DNA of 64,000 bases. Origin: JACXVD01 sp020446665 (GTDB lineage Bacteria > Pseudomonadota > Alphaproteobacteria > Sphingomonadales > Sphingomonadaceae). Where the stretch lies: assembly GCA_041396905.1 (NCBI GenBank), contig JAWKXQ010000001.1:186001-250000 (forward strand). The letters are read 5' to 3'. Positions 53,295 through 61,902 of this stretch are shown here, piece by piece. How positions within the stretch are numbered: the first letter of the stretch is position 1; each line of letters opens with the position of its first letter. The notes below the pieces were generated by a model, which was not told the origin of the DNA, ran no database searches, and worked only from the letters and a program-made list of their open reading frames with translations. The position numbers and the translations under genes are program-made.

Positions 53295-54286
53295 GCAGGC
53301 GCGCCCTGTTCAGCGCGTAAAGGGCGGGACAGCAGGCCAGACACGATTTCGCGGGCCGGTGCGCCTTGCAGCAATTGGCACACAGCCTCGACAATCGGCA
53401 TGTCGATGCCCTGCGTGCGGGCGAGTTCGCCCAACACAGGCGCGGTGTGCGATCCCTCTGCCACTGTGCGGCGATCCGACAACAGCTCTGCGGGAGATTT
53501 CCCTTCGCCCAGCGCCTTGCCGAGCGAGAAATTGCGGCTGGAGGTGGAGGAACACGTCAGCACCAGATCGCCCAGGCCGCACAGCCCGGCCAGCGTGTCG
53601 CGCTCTGCCCCCAGATGCTCGCCAAAGCGCATCATCTCGGCATAGCCGCGTGCGATCAGGGCGGCGCGGGCATTCTGGCCCAGCTGCAACCCATCGACCA
53701 CGCCGCAGGCAATGGCGAGCACGTTCTTCACCGCGCCGCCAATCTCGGCCCCGGTGACATCGTCCGAATAATAGGGGCGGAAGGCAGGCCGGGCGATCAC
53801 CGGAGAGAGCCGTTCCCATTGTTCATCCCCGCCGCTGCAAGCCAGAGTGACTGCGGTGGGCAGCCCGGCGGCGACTTCGTGGGCAAAGGTCGGGCCGGAC
53901 AGGATGGCGATGGCGCTGCCCGGAGCGGCATCCGTGGCCACTTCATTCATCAGTCGATGCGTGCCTGCCTCGATCCCCTTGCTGCACAGGATCAAATCAC
54001 GCGGATGGACCGGCATGGAGCCGATCACACTGCCAAGATGCTGGGCTGGGGTGACAGACAAAACGACATCGCAAGCCCCGACCGCACCCAGATCGCTGGT
54101 GGCATGGATGGTGGGAGACAAGCTGGCAGAGGGCAAATAGGGCGTGTTGCGGTGGTGCGTGTTGATCTCTTCCACCACTTCCGCATTGCGCGACCACAAG
54201 GTGACATCGCGCCCGTCACTGGCCAGCATTTGCGCCAGGGCGGTGCCCCATGCGCCCGCGCCGATCACGCCTACTATATCGCTCAT
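53291..54286 (-). CDS. gpsA: Glycerol-3-phosphate dehydrogenase [NAD(P)+]
   Basis: 331 residues. The Rossmann motif GVIGAGAWGTALAQ begins the protein. LILCSKGIE is the conserved substrate/cofactor loop, and the catalytic lysine is in EIGGAVKNVLAIACGV. GLGDLVLTCSSTSSRNFSLG is a family signature. It makes sn-glycerol-3-phosphate for phospholipids. The stop overlaps the flippase start (GTGA) and its own start overlaps the tsaD stop (ATGA), so tsaD-gpsA-flippase form one operon. Confidence 0.96.
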   Translation of the reverse strand: MSDIVGVIGAGAWGTALAQMLASDGRDVTLWSRNAEVVEEINTHHRNTPYLPSASLSPTIHATSDLGAVGACDVVLSVTPAQHLGSVIGSMPVHPRDLILCSKGIEAGTHRLMNEVATDAAPGSAIAILSGPTFAHEVAAGLPTAVTLACSGGDEQWERLSPVIARPAFRPYYSDDVTGAEIGGAVKNVLAIACGVVDGLQLGQNARAALIARGYAEMMRFGEHLGAERDTLAGLCGLGDLVLTCSSTSSRNFSLGKALGEGKSPAELLSDRRTVAEGSHTAPVLGELARTQGIDMPIVEAVCQLLQGAPAREIVSGLLSRPLRAEQGAPA

Positions 54287-55338
54287 GCCTTTACTCCCGC
54301 TCCCCGCGCCGGTTCGGCATCGGGATCCAATGGCCAGCGTGGACGGGCGCTTACGTCCAGCGGGTCAAACTGCCCCATAGGCAGCCTCTCGATCCCGGCC
54401 CATGCGATCATTGCCGCATTGTCAGTGCATAGCGCCAAGGGCGGCGCGACAAAACGCATGGAGTGTTTTGCTGCCATGCTCTCAAGCGCGGAGCGGATCG
54501 CTGCATTGGCAGCAACCCCGCCAGCAACCACCAGCGCAGGCACGGGCCCCATGGCATCCAGCGCAATGCGCAGACGATCAAGCAGGCAGTCAATTGCTGC
54601 CTGCTGGAAACTCGCGGCAACATCGGCGTCGCTATGCTGGCCGCTTTCCTTGGCGCGCATCACCGCGCTTTTCAGCCCGGCGAAGGAGAAATGCGGTTCC
54701 CCGCTGCCAACCAGCGGACGGGGCAGAGGCACGGCGGTGCCGTCGCCCTGCTGCGCCAGCCGTTCCACCGCGGGGCCGCCGGGATAGCCGAGCCCCAGCA
54801 GCTTGGCGGTCTTGTCAAAGGCTTCCCCCAGCGCATCGTCAATCGTCGTGGCAAAGCGGCGATATTGCCCCACGCCATCGACGCGCAGGATCTGGCAATG
54901 GCCTCCGCTGACCAGCAGCAGGGCATAGGGGAATTGCAGCTCTGCATCGGCGAGGCGTGGTGACAGCGCGTGGCCTTCCAGATGATTGATCGCCAGCAGC
55001 GGCACGCCGCTCGCCATTGCCAGTGCCTTGGCACTGACCAGCCCGACCATCACCCCGCCAATCAGGCCGGGGCCGGCGGTGGCGGCGATTGCGTCCAGTT
55101 CTGGCAGGCTGATCCCGGTCTCCTCCAGCACGGCCTCGATCATGGGGGCAAGCCGTTCAGCATGGGCGCGGGCGGCAATTTCCGGGACCACGCCGCCATA
55201 GGGCGCGTGTTCGGCATCCTGCGAGGCAATGCGCTGGGCAAGGATGTGCCGTTCGCTGGTCACAAGCGCCACTGCCGTTTCGTCGCAGCTGATCTTATGC
55301 CGAGGACAAGGCCCATCCTGCTTTCCCTTTAGCGACAT
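54283..55338 (-). CDS. tsaD: tRNA threonylcarbamoyladenosine transferase TsaD (N terminus frameshifted)
   Basis: The body is a complete TsaD: SCDETAVALVTSERH, the metal-binding HLEGH, LVSGGHCQI, FDKTAKLLGLGYPGGP and AGGVAANAAIR. It transfers threonylcarbamoyl to A37 of ANN-decoding tRNAs. The first residues are abnormal: the open frame begins MSLKGKQDGPCPRHKI, whereas another frame from the ATG at 55316 reads MGLVLGI, the normal first strand. One base lost between about 55287 and 55297 explains this. TsaD is normally essential, so a sequence error or an unusual N terminus must be considered. Divergent from hemC by 24 bases. Confidence 0.92.
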   Translation of the reverse strand: MSLKGKQDGPCPRHKISCDETAVALVTSERHILAQRIASQDAEHAPYGGVVPEIAARAHAERLAPMIEAVLEETGISLPELDAIAATAGPGLIGGVMVGLVSAKALAMASGVPLLAINHLEGHALSPRLADAELQFPYALLLVSGGHCQILRVDGVGQYRRFATTIDDALGEAFDKTAKLLGLGYPGGPAVERLAQQGDGTAVPLPRPLVGSGEPHFSFAGLKSAVMRAKESGQHSDADVAASFQQAAIDCLLDRLRIALDAMGPVPALVVAGGVAANAAIRSALESMAAKHSMRFVAPPLALCTDNAAMIAWAGIERLPMGQFDPLDVSARPRWPLDPDAEPARGAGVKA

Positions 55339-55362
55339 GACAAGCTAGGGCAAGCACCGCCC

Positions 55363-56289
55363 ATGAATGATACAATCAAACTGCGTCTCGGAACCCGTCA
55401 GTCCCCGCTTGCCATGGTGCAGGCGCGCGAAGCCCGCGCCCGCCTGTGCGCCGCGCATGGATGGGATGAAGCCGAGATCGAACTCGTGCCCGTGGTGGCC
55501 AGTGGCGACAAGATTCTTGACCGTCCGCTGGCTGAAATCGGTGGCAAGGCCCTGTGGACCAAGGAACTGGACGGCTGGCTGGCTGAAGGCCGGATTGATG
55601 CTGCCGTTCATTCGATGAAGGATGTCGAGACGGTTCGGCCCGATAGTTTGCAGATCGCTGCCATCCTGCCGCGCGAAGATGTGCGCGATGTGCTGGTCGG
55701 GGCGGCCAGTATCGCGGCAATTCCCCACGGGGCGACCATTGGCACCAGCGCGCCGCGCCGGGCTGCGCAGATGCTGCACCAGCGGCCTGATTGCCGGGTG
55801 GTGGGTTTTCGCGGCAATGTCGCGACCCGGCTGGGCAAGCTGGAGGCAGGCGAAGCCGATGTCACCTTGCTGGCGGCAGCGGGCCTCTCGCGACTGGGCC
55901 AGCTCGATGTCGGCACGCTGCTCGATGCAGACAGCTGGCTGCCAGCCCCGGCGCAGGGCGCGATCGGGATTGAATGCAACGCTGCAAACGAGCGCGCCTG
56001 CGCTCTGGTTGCCGCGATTGACGATCAGCCCAGCCATCGCGCGGTGATGGCTGAGCGTGCCTTGCTGCTCGCGCTGGGCGGCAATTGCCACAGCGCGGTG
56101 GCGGTGTTGAGCCGCTGGCAAGGCGGGCAGCTGCTGCTGCGTGCAGCCTTGTTCAGCCCCGATGGCAGCGAGCGGGTAGAGGGCGAAGCGCAGTTTGATC
56201 CGCTGGACATGTCGGGACCCAAAGCGCTGGCGGCCGAGCTGCTGGCGCGGTCCTCCCCCGCCATTACCCGGCATTTCACCGGGGCATGA
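55363..56289 (+). CDS. hemC: Hydroxymethylbilane synthase (porphobilinogen deaminase)
   Basis: 308 residues. LRLGTRQSPLAMVQA is the N-terminal signature. KDVETVRPDSL and LPREDVRDVLVG follow, then GTSAPRRAAQML with the two arginines that hold the growing chain. The cysteine that anchors the dipyrromethane cofactor is in LGGNCHSAVAV; the flanking residues differ from the E. coli motif, but the Cys is kept. It builds the linear tetrapyrrole. Coupled to hemD by ATGA. Confidence 0.95.
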   Translation: MNDTIKLRLGTRQSPLAMVQAREARARLCAAHGWDEAEIELVPVVASGDKILDRPLAEIGGKALWTKELDGWLAEGRIDAAVHSMKDVETVRPDSLQIAAILPREDVRDVLVGAASIAAIPHGATIGTSAPRRAAQMLHQRPDCRVVGFRGNVATRLGKLEAGEADVTLLAAAGLSRLGQLDVGTLLDADSWLPAPAQGAIGIECNAANERACALVAAIDDQPSHRAVMAERALLLALGGNCHSAVAVLSRWQGGQLLLRAALFSPDGSERVEGEAQFDPLDMSGPKALAAELLARSSPAITRHFTGA

Positions 56290-56987
56290 TTTTCAGCCGG
56301 GTAATCGCGATCCGGCCAGAGCCGGGCTGCTCCGCGACTGTGAAGCGGGGCGAACAGCTGGGCCTGCCCATGGCGGGTTTCCCCTTGTTCGAAGTCGTTC
56401 CCGTCGCATGGGAACAGCCTGTTCGCGCGCATTTTGATGGTGTGCTGGTCGGCAGCGCCAACGCCTTTCGTCATGGCGGGGAGGGGCTGGAGGGCTTGCA
56501 GCATTTGCCCGTCTACGCGGTTGGCGAGGCAACAGCGCAAGCAGCCCGCGCAGCAGGCTTTACCGTTGCGCAGGTGGGTGCGGGCGGATTGCAAGCGGTT
56601 CTGGATTCGCTCGCCGGGCAACAGCTCGCGCTGATCCGCCTTGCCGGGCGCGATCACGTGGCGCTGTCTCCACCGCCGGGGATAAAGCTGGCAGAACGCA
56701 TATGCTATGAAAGCCGCGCCTTGCCGTTGCCGGAGATGCTGGTGGAAAGCTTGCAGGGCGGGGCGCTGGTGCTGCTCCATTCGGCGGTCGCCGCCACCCA
56801 TCTTGCCAGCGAAGTGCAACGGATCGGGCTGCCGCGTGGCCAGCTGGCTCTGGCCTGTCTCGGCCCCCGGATAGCGGCATCGGCAGGCACGGGCTGGGCT
56901 GCTGTCGTGAACGCATCCACCCCTACGGAAACGGCACTGCTGGCCTTGGCGCGGGACATGTGCCATGGAAAAGCCATAGAACGCTGA
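56286..56987 (+). CDS. hemD: Uroporphyrinogen-III synthase
   Basis: 233 residues with the low-conservation two-domain HemD fold: N-terminal IAIRPEPGCSATVKRG, then LVGSANAFRHGG and YAVGEATAQAARAAGF, and C-terminal LHSAVAATHLA and ACLGPRIAASAGTGWAAVV. It closes hydroxymethylbilane with inversion of ring D. The assignment rests on these motifs and the position after hemC. Overlaps hemC by four bases and is followed by the mitofilin-like gene. Confidence 0.93.
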   Translation: MIFSRVIAIRPEPGCSATVKRGEQLGLPMAGFPLFEVVPVAWEQPVRAHFDGVLVGSANAFRHGGEGLEGLQHLPVYAVGEATAQAARAAGFTVAQVGAGGLQAVLDSLAGQQLALIRLAGRDHVALSPPPGIKLAERICYESRALPLPEMLVESLQGGALVLLHSAVAATHLASEVQRIGLPRGQLALACLGPRIAASAGTGWAAVVNASTPTETALLALARDMCHGKAIER

Positions 56988-57028
56988 CAGCCGTAGTCGC
57001 GACGGCACAAGGCGCGAAATGGATTGGA

Positions 57029-57952
57029 ATGGATAGCTACAAGTCTCTAACCGGCAAAGCGAGCGCCAATGATAGCCGCAGCTCGCTCAAGACCCTCTTC
57101 TATGCGGTTGTAATCGCCTTCTTTGTTGGTGCCGCACTGGTCGCCTTTATCGCCTGGCGCACCGATTTTGGCGATGGCGCGGCCGGGGTCATTCGCGAGA
57201 ATCCAGAGGATCAGGCCAAGCTTGCAGATCTGCCGAAAGGAGCAGGAGCGACTCCTTCAGCCAGCCCGACCAGTGCAAAAGACGTGGCAGAAGCGGCACA
57301 GGCAGTGGAACGCGTTGAGGAACAGCAAGGCGGACTGGATCAACGTCTGGCCGCAGCCGAACAGCGCCTGGCGAAGCTTGACCTGCAGGCGCAGGCCGCT
57401 GCGGGCAATGCCGCGCGGGCCGAAGGGTTGCTGATCGCCTTTGCCACCCGCCGCGCGCTCGAACGCGGGGCAGAGCTGGGCTATCTTGCGGACCAGCTAC
57501 GGCTGCGCTTTGGTGATGCGATGCCCAATGCGGTGCGCACAGTGGTGGCTGCGTCGCGCGATCCGATCACGCTGGACCAACTGGTCGCGCGGCTGGAAGG
57601 GCTGGGGCCCGATATCTCCAATGCCTCTAACGAATCCGGCTGGGCCCGGTTCAAACGCGGGATCGATTCCCTGTTTGTCGTGCGCCGCGAAAGCGCGCCT
57701 TCCCCGCAGCCGGAGCGGCGGCTGGACCGGGCGCGCATGTTCCTTGAAAGCGGGCGGGTGGAAGCAGCGATTGCCGAAGTGGAGCAGCTTCCGGGTGCGG
57801 AACTGGCCGACAAATGGATCGCCGATGCCAAACGCTATGCCGAAGCGCAGCGGGCGCTCGACCTGATCGAAACCGCGGCTGTGCTCGAACCGCGCCGCCT
57901 GCGCGACGGGGCAGGCAACCCGGTGGAACAGCTCAGCCCGGCGGGGACCTGA
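57029..57952 (+). CDS. Mitofilin/Mic60-like inner-membrane protein
   Basis: 307 residues. One N-terminal membrane helix (LFYAVVIAFFVGAALVAFIAW), then a low-complexity linker and a coiled coil (QAVERVEEQQGGLDQRLAAA) of about 60 residues, and a helical C-terminal domain with GWARFKRGIDSLFVVRRE and RARMFLESGRVEAAIAEVEQ, where Mic60 has its conserved region. Alphaproteobacterial Mic60 genes are known to sit beside heme genes, as here after hemD; they shape inner-membrane invaginations. Start at 57029; the frame extends to 56960 within hemD. Confidence 0.78.
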   Translation: MDSYKSLTGKASANDSRSSLKTLFYAVVIAFFVGAALVAFIAWRTDFGDGAAGVIRENPEDQAKLADLPKGAGATPSASPTSAKDVAEAAQAVERVEEQQGGLDQRLAAAEQRLAKLDLQAQAAAGNAARAEGLLIAFATRRALERGAELGYLADQLRLRFGDAMPNAVRTVVAASRDPITLDQLVARLEGLGPDISNASNESGWARFKRGIDSLFVVRRESAPSPQPERRLDRARMFLESGRVEAAIAEVEQLPGAELADKWIADAKRYAEAQRALDLIETAAVLEPRRLRDGAGNPVEQLSPAGT

Positions 57953-57955
57953 GAG

Positions 57956-59185
57956 TCAGGCTCTCAGCAGCTCCGGCAGATCGCCAGTCATCCCGCGCGC
58001 TTCCTCCATGAAGAAACGCTTGAGCGGGGCAATGCGCTGGATACTGCCCATGCCAAAGCGCCGGATGGCGCTGGGCAGCTTGCCGGGAATGCCGAAAATG
58101 CGCGTCAGCCCGTCTGTGGCAGACATTACCATCAGCGCATCAACGGCGCGCCATTTCTCATAGCGCTTGAGCATCTGGGCATCCCCCAGATCGAGACCGA
58201 GGCGGCGCGTTTCGACCATTACCTCTACCAGAGCGCCAACATCGCGCAGGCCGAGGTTCAGCCCCTGTCCGGCAATCGGATGCATGCCGTGCGCACTGTC
58301 GCCCACCAGCGCGAGCCGGTCTGCGATGATTTTTGCCGTATGCTGGAAGGAGAGGGGATAGGACATGCGCCGGGAATTGAGGCTGATCCGGCCCATCAGA
58401 TCGCCCATCCGCTTTTCCACTTCCGCCAGGAAGGCACGGTCCGACAGCGCAATCACGCCTGCGGCGTCTTTCTCGTCCACTGTCCACACCAGCGCGCTGC
58501 GATGCTGGCCATCGGGCCCATCGAGCATGGGCAGCAAGGCAAAGGGCCCTGCGGGATAGAAGATTTCCCACGCGACATTGTCATGCGGCTTTTCATGGTC
58601 CAGCCCCACGATCATCGCGCGGTGGCTGTAATCCCAATGCGCCATTTCCAGCCCGGCTTCCTCGCGGGTGGGGGACTGGCGCCCTTCTGCACCGATCATC
58701 AGTTCGCCATGCAACACCGTGCCATCGGCCAGCGTGGCGGAAACCCCGTGTTCGCCGCGATGGCGCTCCACCACTTGCACCGGCGCGTGCCAGTCAATCA
58801 GAGGTTCTTCGCGCGCCGCTTCGAACAAAGCGAGCCGCAATTCGCGATTGGCGAACATCCGCCCCAGCGATCCCTCATGCGGTTCGGGGCGAAAATCGAG
58901 CCTGCCCGGCTTCATCTGGTCTGTCACGGCAATCGCATCAATCGGGCAACCGAAGGGTTCAAGCCGTTCGCCAAGGCCAATATTGCTGAACAGGTTCCAG
59001 CTGGCCGTGGAAATGGCCGAAGCGCGCCCGTCAAACCCCTCTGCGGTCAGCGAGGCCGGGTCCGCCATATCGACGACATGGCTGGAAATGCCCTTCTTCG
59101 CGGCGGCCAGCGCCAGCGTCATGCCGACCAGCCCGCCACCGAGGATCAAAATGTCGCGCTTGTCGTTATTTTGCACGGTGTTCAT
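57956..59185 (-). CDS. UbiH/UbiF-family FAD-dependent hydroxylase
   Basis: 409 residues. The FAD motif ILGGGLVGMTLALAA is near residue 15, GFDGRASAIS lies near residue 50, EGRQSPTREEAG follows in the middle, and LVGDSAHGMHPIAGQGLNLG is the second FAD motif. This is the ubiquinone-biosynthesis monooxygenase group; the ring position hydroxylated cannot be read from sequence. The start at 59185 matches the family; the open frame extends to 59923 but the extra part is antisense to the dsbD-like gene. Converges on the mitofilin-like gene with a three-base gap. Confidence 0.92.
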   Translation of the reverse strand: MNTVQNNDKRDILILGGGLVGMTLALAAAKKGISSHVVDMADPASLTAEGFDGRASAISTASWNLFSNIGLGERLEPFGCPIDAIAVTDQMKPGRLDFRPEPHEGSLGRMFANRELRLALFEAAREEPLIDWHAPVQVVERHRGEHGVSATLADGTVLHGELMIGAEGRQSPTREEAGLEMAHWDYSHRAMIVGLDHEKPHDNVAWEIFYPAGPFALLPMLDGPDGQHRSALVWTVDEKDAAGVIALSDRAFLAEVEKRMGDLMGRISLNSRRMSYPLSFQHTAKIIADRLALVGDSAHGMHPIAGQGLNLGLRDVGALVEVMVETRRLGLDLGDAQMLKRYEKWRAVDALMVMSATDGLTRIFGIPGKLPSAIRRFGMGSIQRIAPLKRFFMEEARGMTGDLPELLRA

Positions 59186-59272
59186 TGGGCTGTATCCATT
59201 GCGGTCGCACTTGCGAATTCGTAGAGCACCCCTAAATCCGCGACGCCCCTTGGCGCAAGGAGAATGCTGTCT

Positions 59273-61333
59273 ATGCCCGCCGGGTTCCGCCTGATTTCGC
59301 TGTTTCGCTTGCTGCTTGCCTGCATGGCATTTGCCTTCACAGCTGCGCCGCTGGCGGCGAAGAACAATATCGCGGCGGAATTGCTGTTGATGGAAGACAG
59401 CAATGGCGGCCAGCAACAGACCTATGCGATCCATTTCACCCCCGATCCGGGCTGGCATGGATATTGGTCCAATCCGGGGGATGCCGGATACGGCATGGAA
59501 CTGGAATGGAGCTGGCCGCAGGACTGGTTTGGCGAGCCGCAATATCCCGTTCCGCATCGGCTGCTGCTGCAAGGGCTGATGAATCACGTCTATAAGGAGG
59601 ATTATGCTGTCCTCGTGCCTGCCACCTTGCCGGCAGAGGCCGCATTGGATGATCTGGGGCCGGTCACGGTAAAGGCGCGCTGGCTCGCCTGTACTGACAA
59701 GATTTGCGTGCCCGAAGAGGCTGTGCTGACCGCGCGGCCCGCATTGGGCGACAAGCGGCTCGACCAATGGCGCGCTGCGATCCCACCGATGCTGGACCAG
59801 CGCGCGCGCTATGCCATTGCCGATGGCAAATTGCGGCTGGGCATACCGTTTCCCGCAACGGGCAAACTGGCTGACCCGCATATTTTCATCCGCACGCCGG
59901 ACCTCGTCCAATATGCCATGCATCAGCGTATCTCGCGCAAGGGAGACATGCTGGTTGCCGAAATCCCTCTGATGGAATTTTCCGATCCGGATGCGCTGGA
60001 TGAGGTGAGCGGTATCCTCGCAATGGAAGACGGGCAGGGCGTTCGCTTCGTCGCTGAACGGGGCGATGTGCCTGCGAATGGGCCGGAAATCATCACCAAT
60101 TCGGCAGAGGGCGCCACTCCGCCGCTCTGGACCCTGTTGCTCGGCGCGCTGGCGGGCGGGCTGTTGCTCAACATCATGCCCTGCGTTTTCCCGATCCTCA
60201 GCCTCAAGGCGCTCAGCCTTGCGCGGGCAGGGGAGAGCGAGGCGGAGGCCCGGCGCGAAGGGATCGCCTATACCGCAGGCGCTGTGCTGGCTTGCACTGC
60301 GCTGGGCGCGCTATTGCTGGTGCTGCGCGCGGGCGGCGAGCAGATCGGCTGGGCGTTCCAGCTGCAGGAACCCGGCGTGGTCGTGGCGCTGCTGGTGCTG
60401 GCTGTGCTGATTACAGCGAATTTTGCCGGGGTGTTCAGCCTGCCGTCGCTATCCTTCACGCGCGACGGCGAACCGGCGAGCGCTTTCACCACTGGCCTGC
60501 TGGCTGCCTTTGTCGCGACGCCATGCACCGGGCCTTTCATGGCTGCGGCTCTGGGCGCTGCCTTGCTCTTGCCGCCTGTGCCCGCCTTGCTGCTGTTCGC
60601 AACGCTGGGGCTGGGGCTGGCCTTGCCCTTCCTGCTGATCGGTTTCCTGCCCTCGCTGCGCCGCCGCCTGCCCAAACCCGGCCCGTGGATGGAGACATTC
60701 CGGCGGGCAATGGCGATCCCGATGGGGCTGACCGCGCTGGCGCTGATCTGGCTGTTGTCGCGCATGGGGGGCAAGGGATTTGCGCTGATGGTGCTGGTGG
60801 TGATTGCGGGGCTGGTGATCGCGCTGGTGGTCGTCGGGCGCTTGCAACAGCGCGGCAAGCTGGCCTGGCCAGCCTTTGCCCTGATCGCTGCGCCTTTCCT
60901 GATTTTCGGGGCCTTTGCTTTGCCCGCCAGCCTGGAACAGCCCAATGCCAGCGGCGCGCCTGAATCCATCCTGCCAGCGCAGCCCTTCAGCGCAGAGGCG
61001 CTGGCCGAGACGCGAGCCAGCGGCAAGCCGGTGTTCCTGTGGTTCACGGCAGACTGGTGCCTGACCTGCAAGGTGAATGAAGGGGTCGCGATCGAGCGCG
61101 AGGCGACGAAGCAGGCGTTTGAGAAAGCAGGCGTGATCCCGATGGTGGGCGACTGGACCCGGCGGGACGAAGACATTGCGCGCTTTCTGGACGAGCAGGG
61201 CGCAGCGGGTGTGCCGCTTTATCTGTGGTATGAACCGGGCAAAGAGGGCGAACAGCTGCCACAGGTGCTGACGCCGGACATGCTCACTGAACTGGCCGGG
61301 CGGGAGCGCCCCCGGACTGACATCGGGCAATGA
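59273..61333 (+). CDS. DsbD/ScsB-like thiol:disulfide interchange protein
   Basis: 686 residues. Signal peptide (LLLACMAFAFTAAPLAA), then a periplasmic N-terminal domain with WLACTDKICVPEE (a CxxxxC pair). The membrane domain of about eight helices contains the redox cysteines in NIMPCVFPILSLKAL and VATPCTGPFMAAALG. The C-terminal thioredoxin domain has FTADWCLTCKVNEG. It carries electrons from cytoplasmic thioredoxin to the periplasm. Start at 59273 gives a 10-base spacing to AAGGAG; ATG 59264 would be too close. Its end overlaps the convergent lipoprotein gene by 50 bases. Confidence 0.9.
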   Translation: MPAGFRLISLFRLLLACMAFAFTAAPLAAKNNIAAELLLMEDSNGGQQQTYAIHFTPDPGWHGYWSNPGDAGYGMELEWSWPQDWFGEPQYPVPHRLLLQGLMNHVYKEDYAVLVPATLPAEAALDDLGPVTVKARWLACTDKICVPEEAVLTARPALGDKRLDQWRAAIPPMLDQRARYAIADGKLRLGIPFPATGKLADPHIFIRTPDLVQYAMHQRISRKGDMLVAEIPLMEFSDPDALDEVSGILAMEDGQGVRFVAERGDVPANGPEIITNSAEGATPPLWTLLLGALAGGLLLNIMPCVFPILSLKALSLARAGESEAEARREGIAYTAGAVLACTALGALLLVLRAGGEQIGWAFQLQEPGVVVALLVLAVLITANFAGVFSLPSLSFTRDGEPASAFTTGLLAAFVATPCTGPFMAAALGAALLLPPVPALLLFATLGLGLALPFLLIGFLPSLRRRLPKPGPWMETFRRAMAIPMGLTALALIWLLSRMGGKGFALMVLVVIAGLVIALVVVGRLQQRGKLAWPAFALIAAPFLIFGAFALPASLEQPNASGAPESILPAQPFSAEALAETRASGKPVFLWFTADWCLTCKVNEGVAIEREATKQAFEKAGVIPMVGDWTRRDEDIARFLDEQGAAGVPLYLWYEPGKEGEQLPQVLTPDMLTELAGRERPRTDIGQ

Positions 61334-61844
61334 ACTGACCCGGCAATGTGCTGGGATTTATCATCACGGAACCCGCACCGGGCAGCGTTGCTTCCACCAT
61401 GCGCGGCCCGGTGAACACCTCCAGCCGCGGATCATCGGCGGAAAACAGGCCTTCCCAGCGCCATTCGCTGCCGGTCCACACAGCATCCATCGGTAGCCGC
61501 TCGACATGGCCATTACCGATCAGCGCGAACAGCGCCTTGGCCCGCGCATCGGCGGGCACATTGCGCGCCAGCCGAAGATGGGGCCGACCGCCCTTTGCCT
61601 CACAAATCAAAGCGATAAAGGCTCTTTCTCCGGGATTGCCGAAGAGCAATCTGTCGCCTTCAGCCACCGGCGCCCAGACCGCATCGGCCGTGTCCGGCGA
61701 AGCAACCGGTGTGGACGGCGCAACCCGCACATCCACCGCGTCATCCCGCTCCAGATACTCATCCGCCGCCGGTGGCTTGCACGCGGCGAGGGGCAGAAGG
61801 GCGGCAAGGGTGACAGATTTCAGCGGGGGCAGGGGCCAATACAT
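61284..61844 (-). CDS. Hypothetical lipoprotein (186 aa)
   Basis: Signal ending in the lipobox PLAAC (LKSVTLAALLPLAAC), lipidated Cys about residue 22. The mature region has AVWAPVAEGDRLLFGNPGE, FIALICEAKGGRPHLRLAR and a beta-rich C terminus. No family is recognised. The start at 61844 is chosen at MYWPLPPLKS for the signal peptide. Its 3' end overlaps the dsbD-like gene tail to tail by 50 bases, unusual but with both frames plausible. Confidence 0.7.
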   Translation of the reverse strand: MYWPLPPLKSVTLAALLPLAACKPPAADEYLERDDAVDVRVAPSTPVASPDTADAVWAPVAEGDRLLFGNPGERAFIALICEAKGGRPHLRLARNVPADARAKALFALIGNGHVERLPMDAVWTGSEWRWEGLFSADDPRLEVFTGPRMVEATLPGAGSVMINPSTLPGQFIARCQSGGAPARPVQ

Positions 61845-61902
61845 GGGCGGCCTATGCCAGCCTGCGCACAGTCTCGCAATTGGCACAGCTCCCCATATGC
61901 TC

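Noticed and set aside
59186..59923. N-terminal extension of the UbiH-like frame
   Set aside because: It lies opposite the dsbD-like gene, has no family match and precedes the normal MNTVQNN start.
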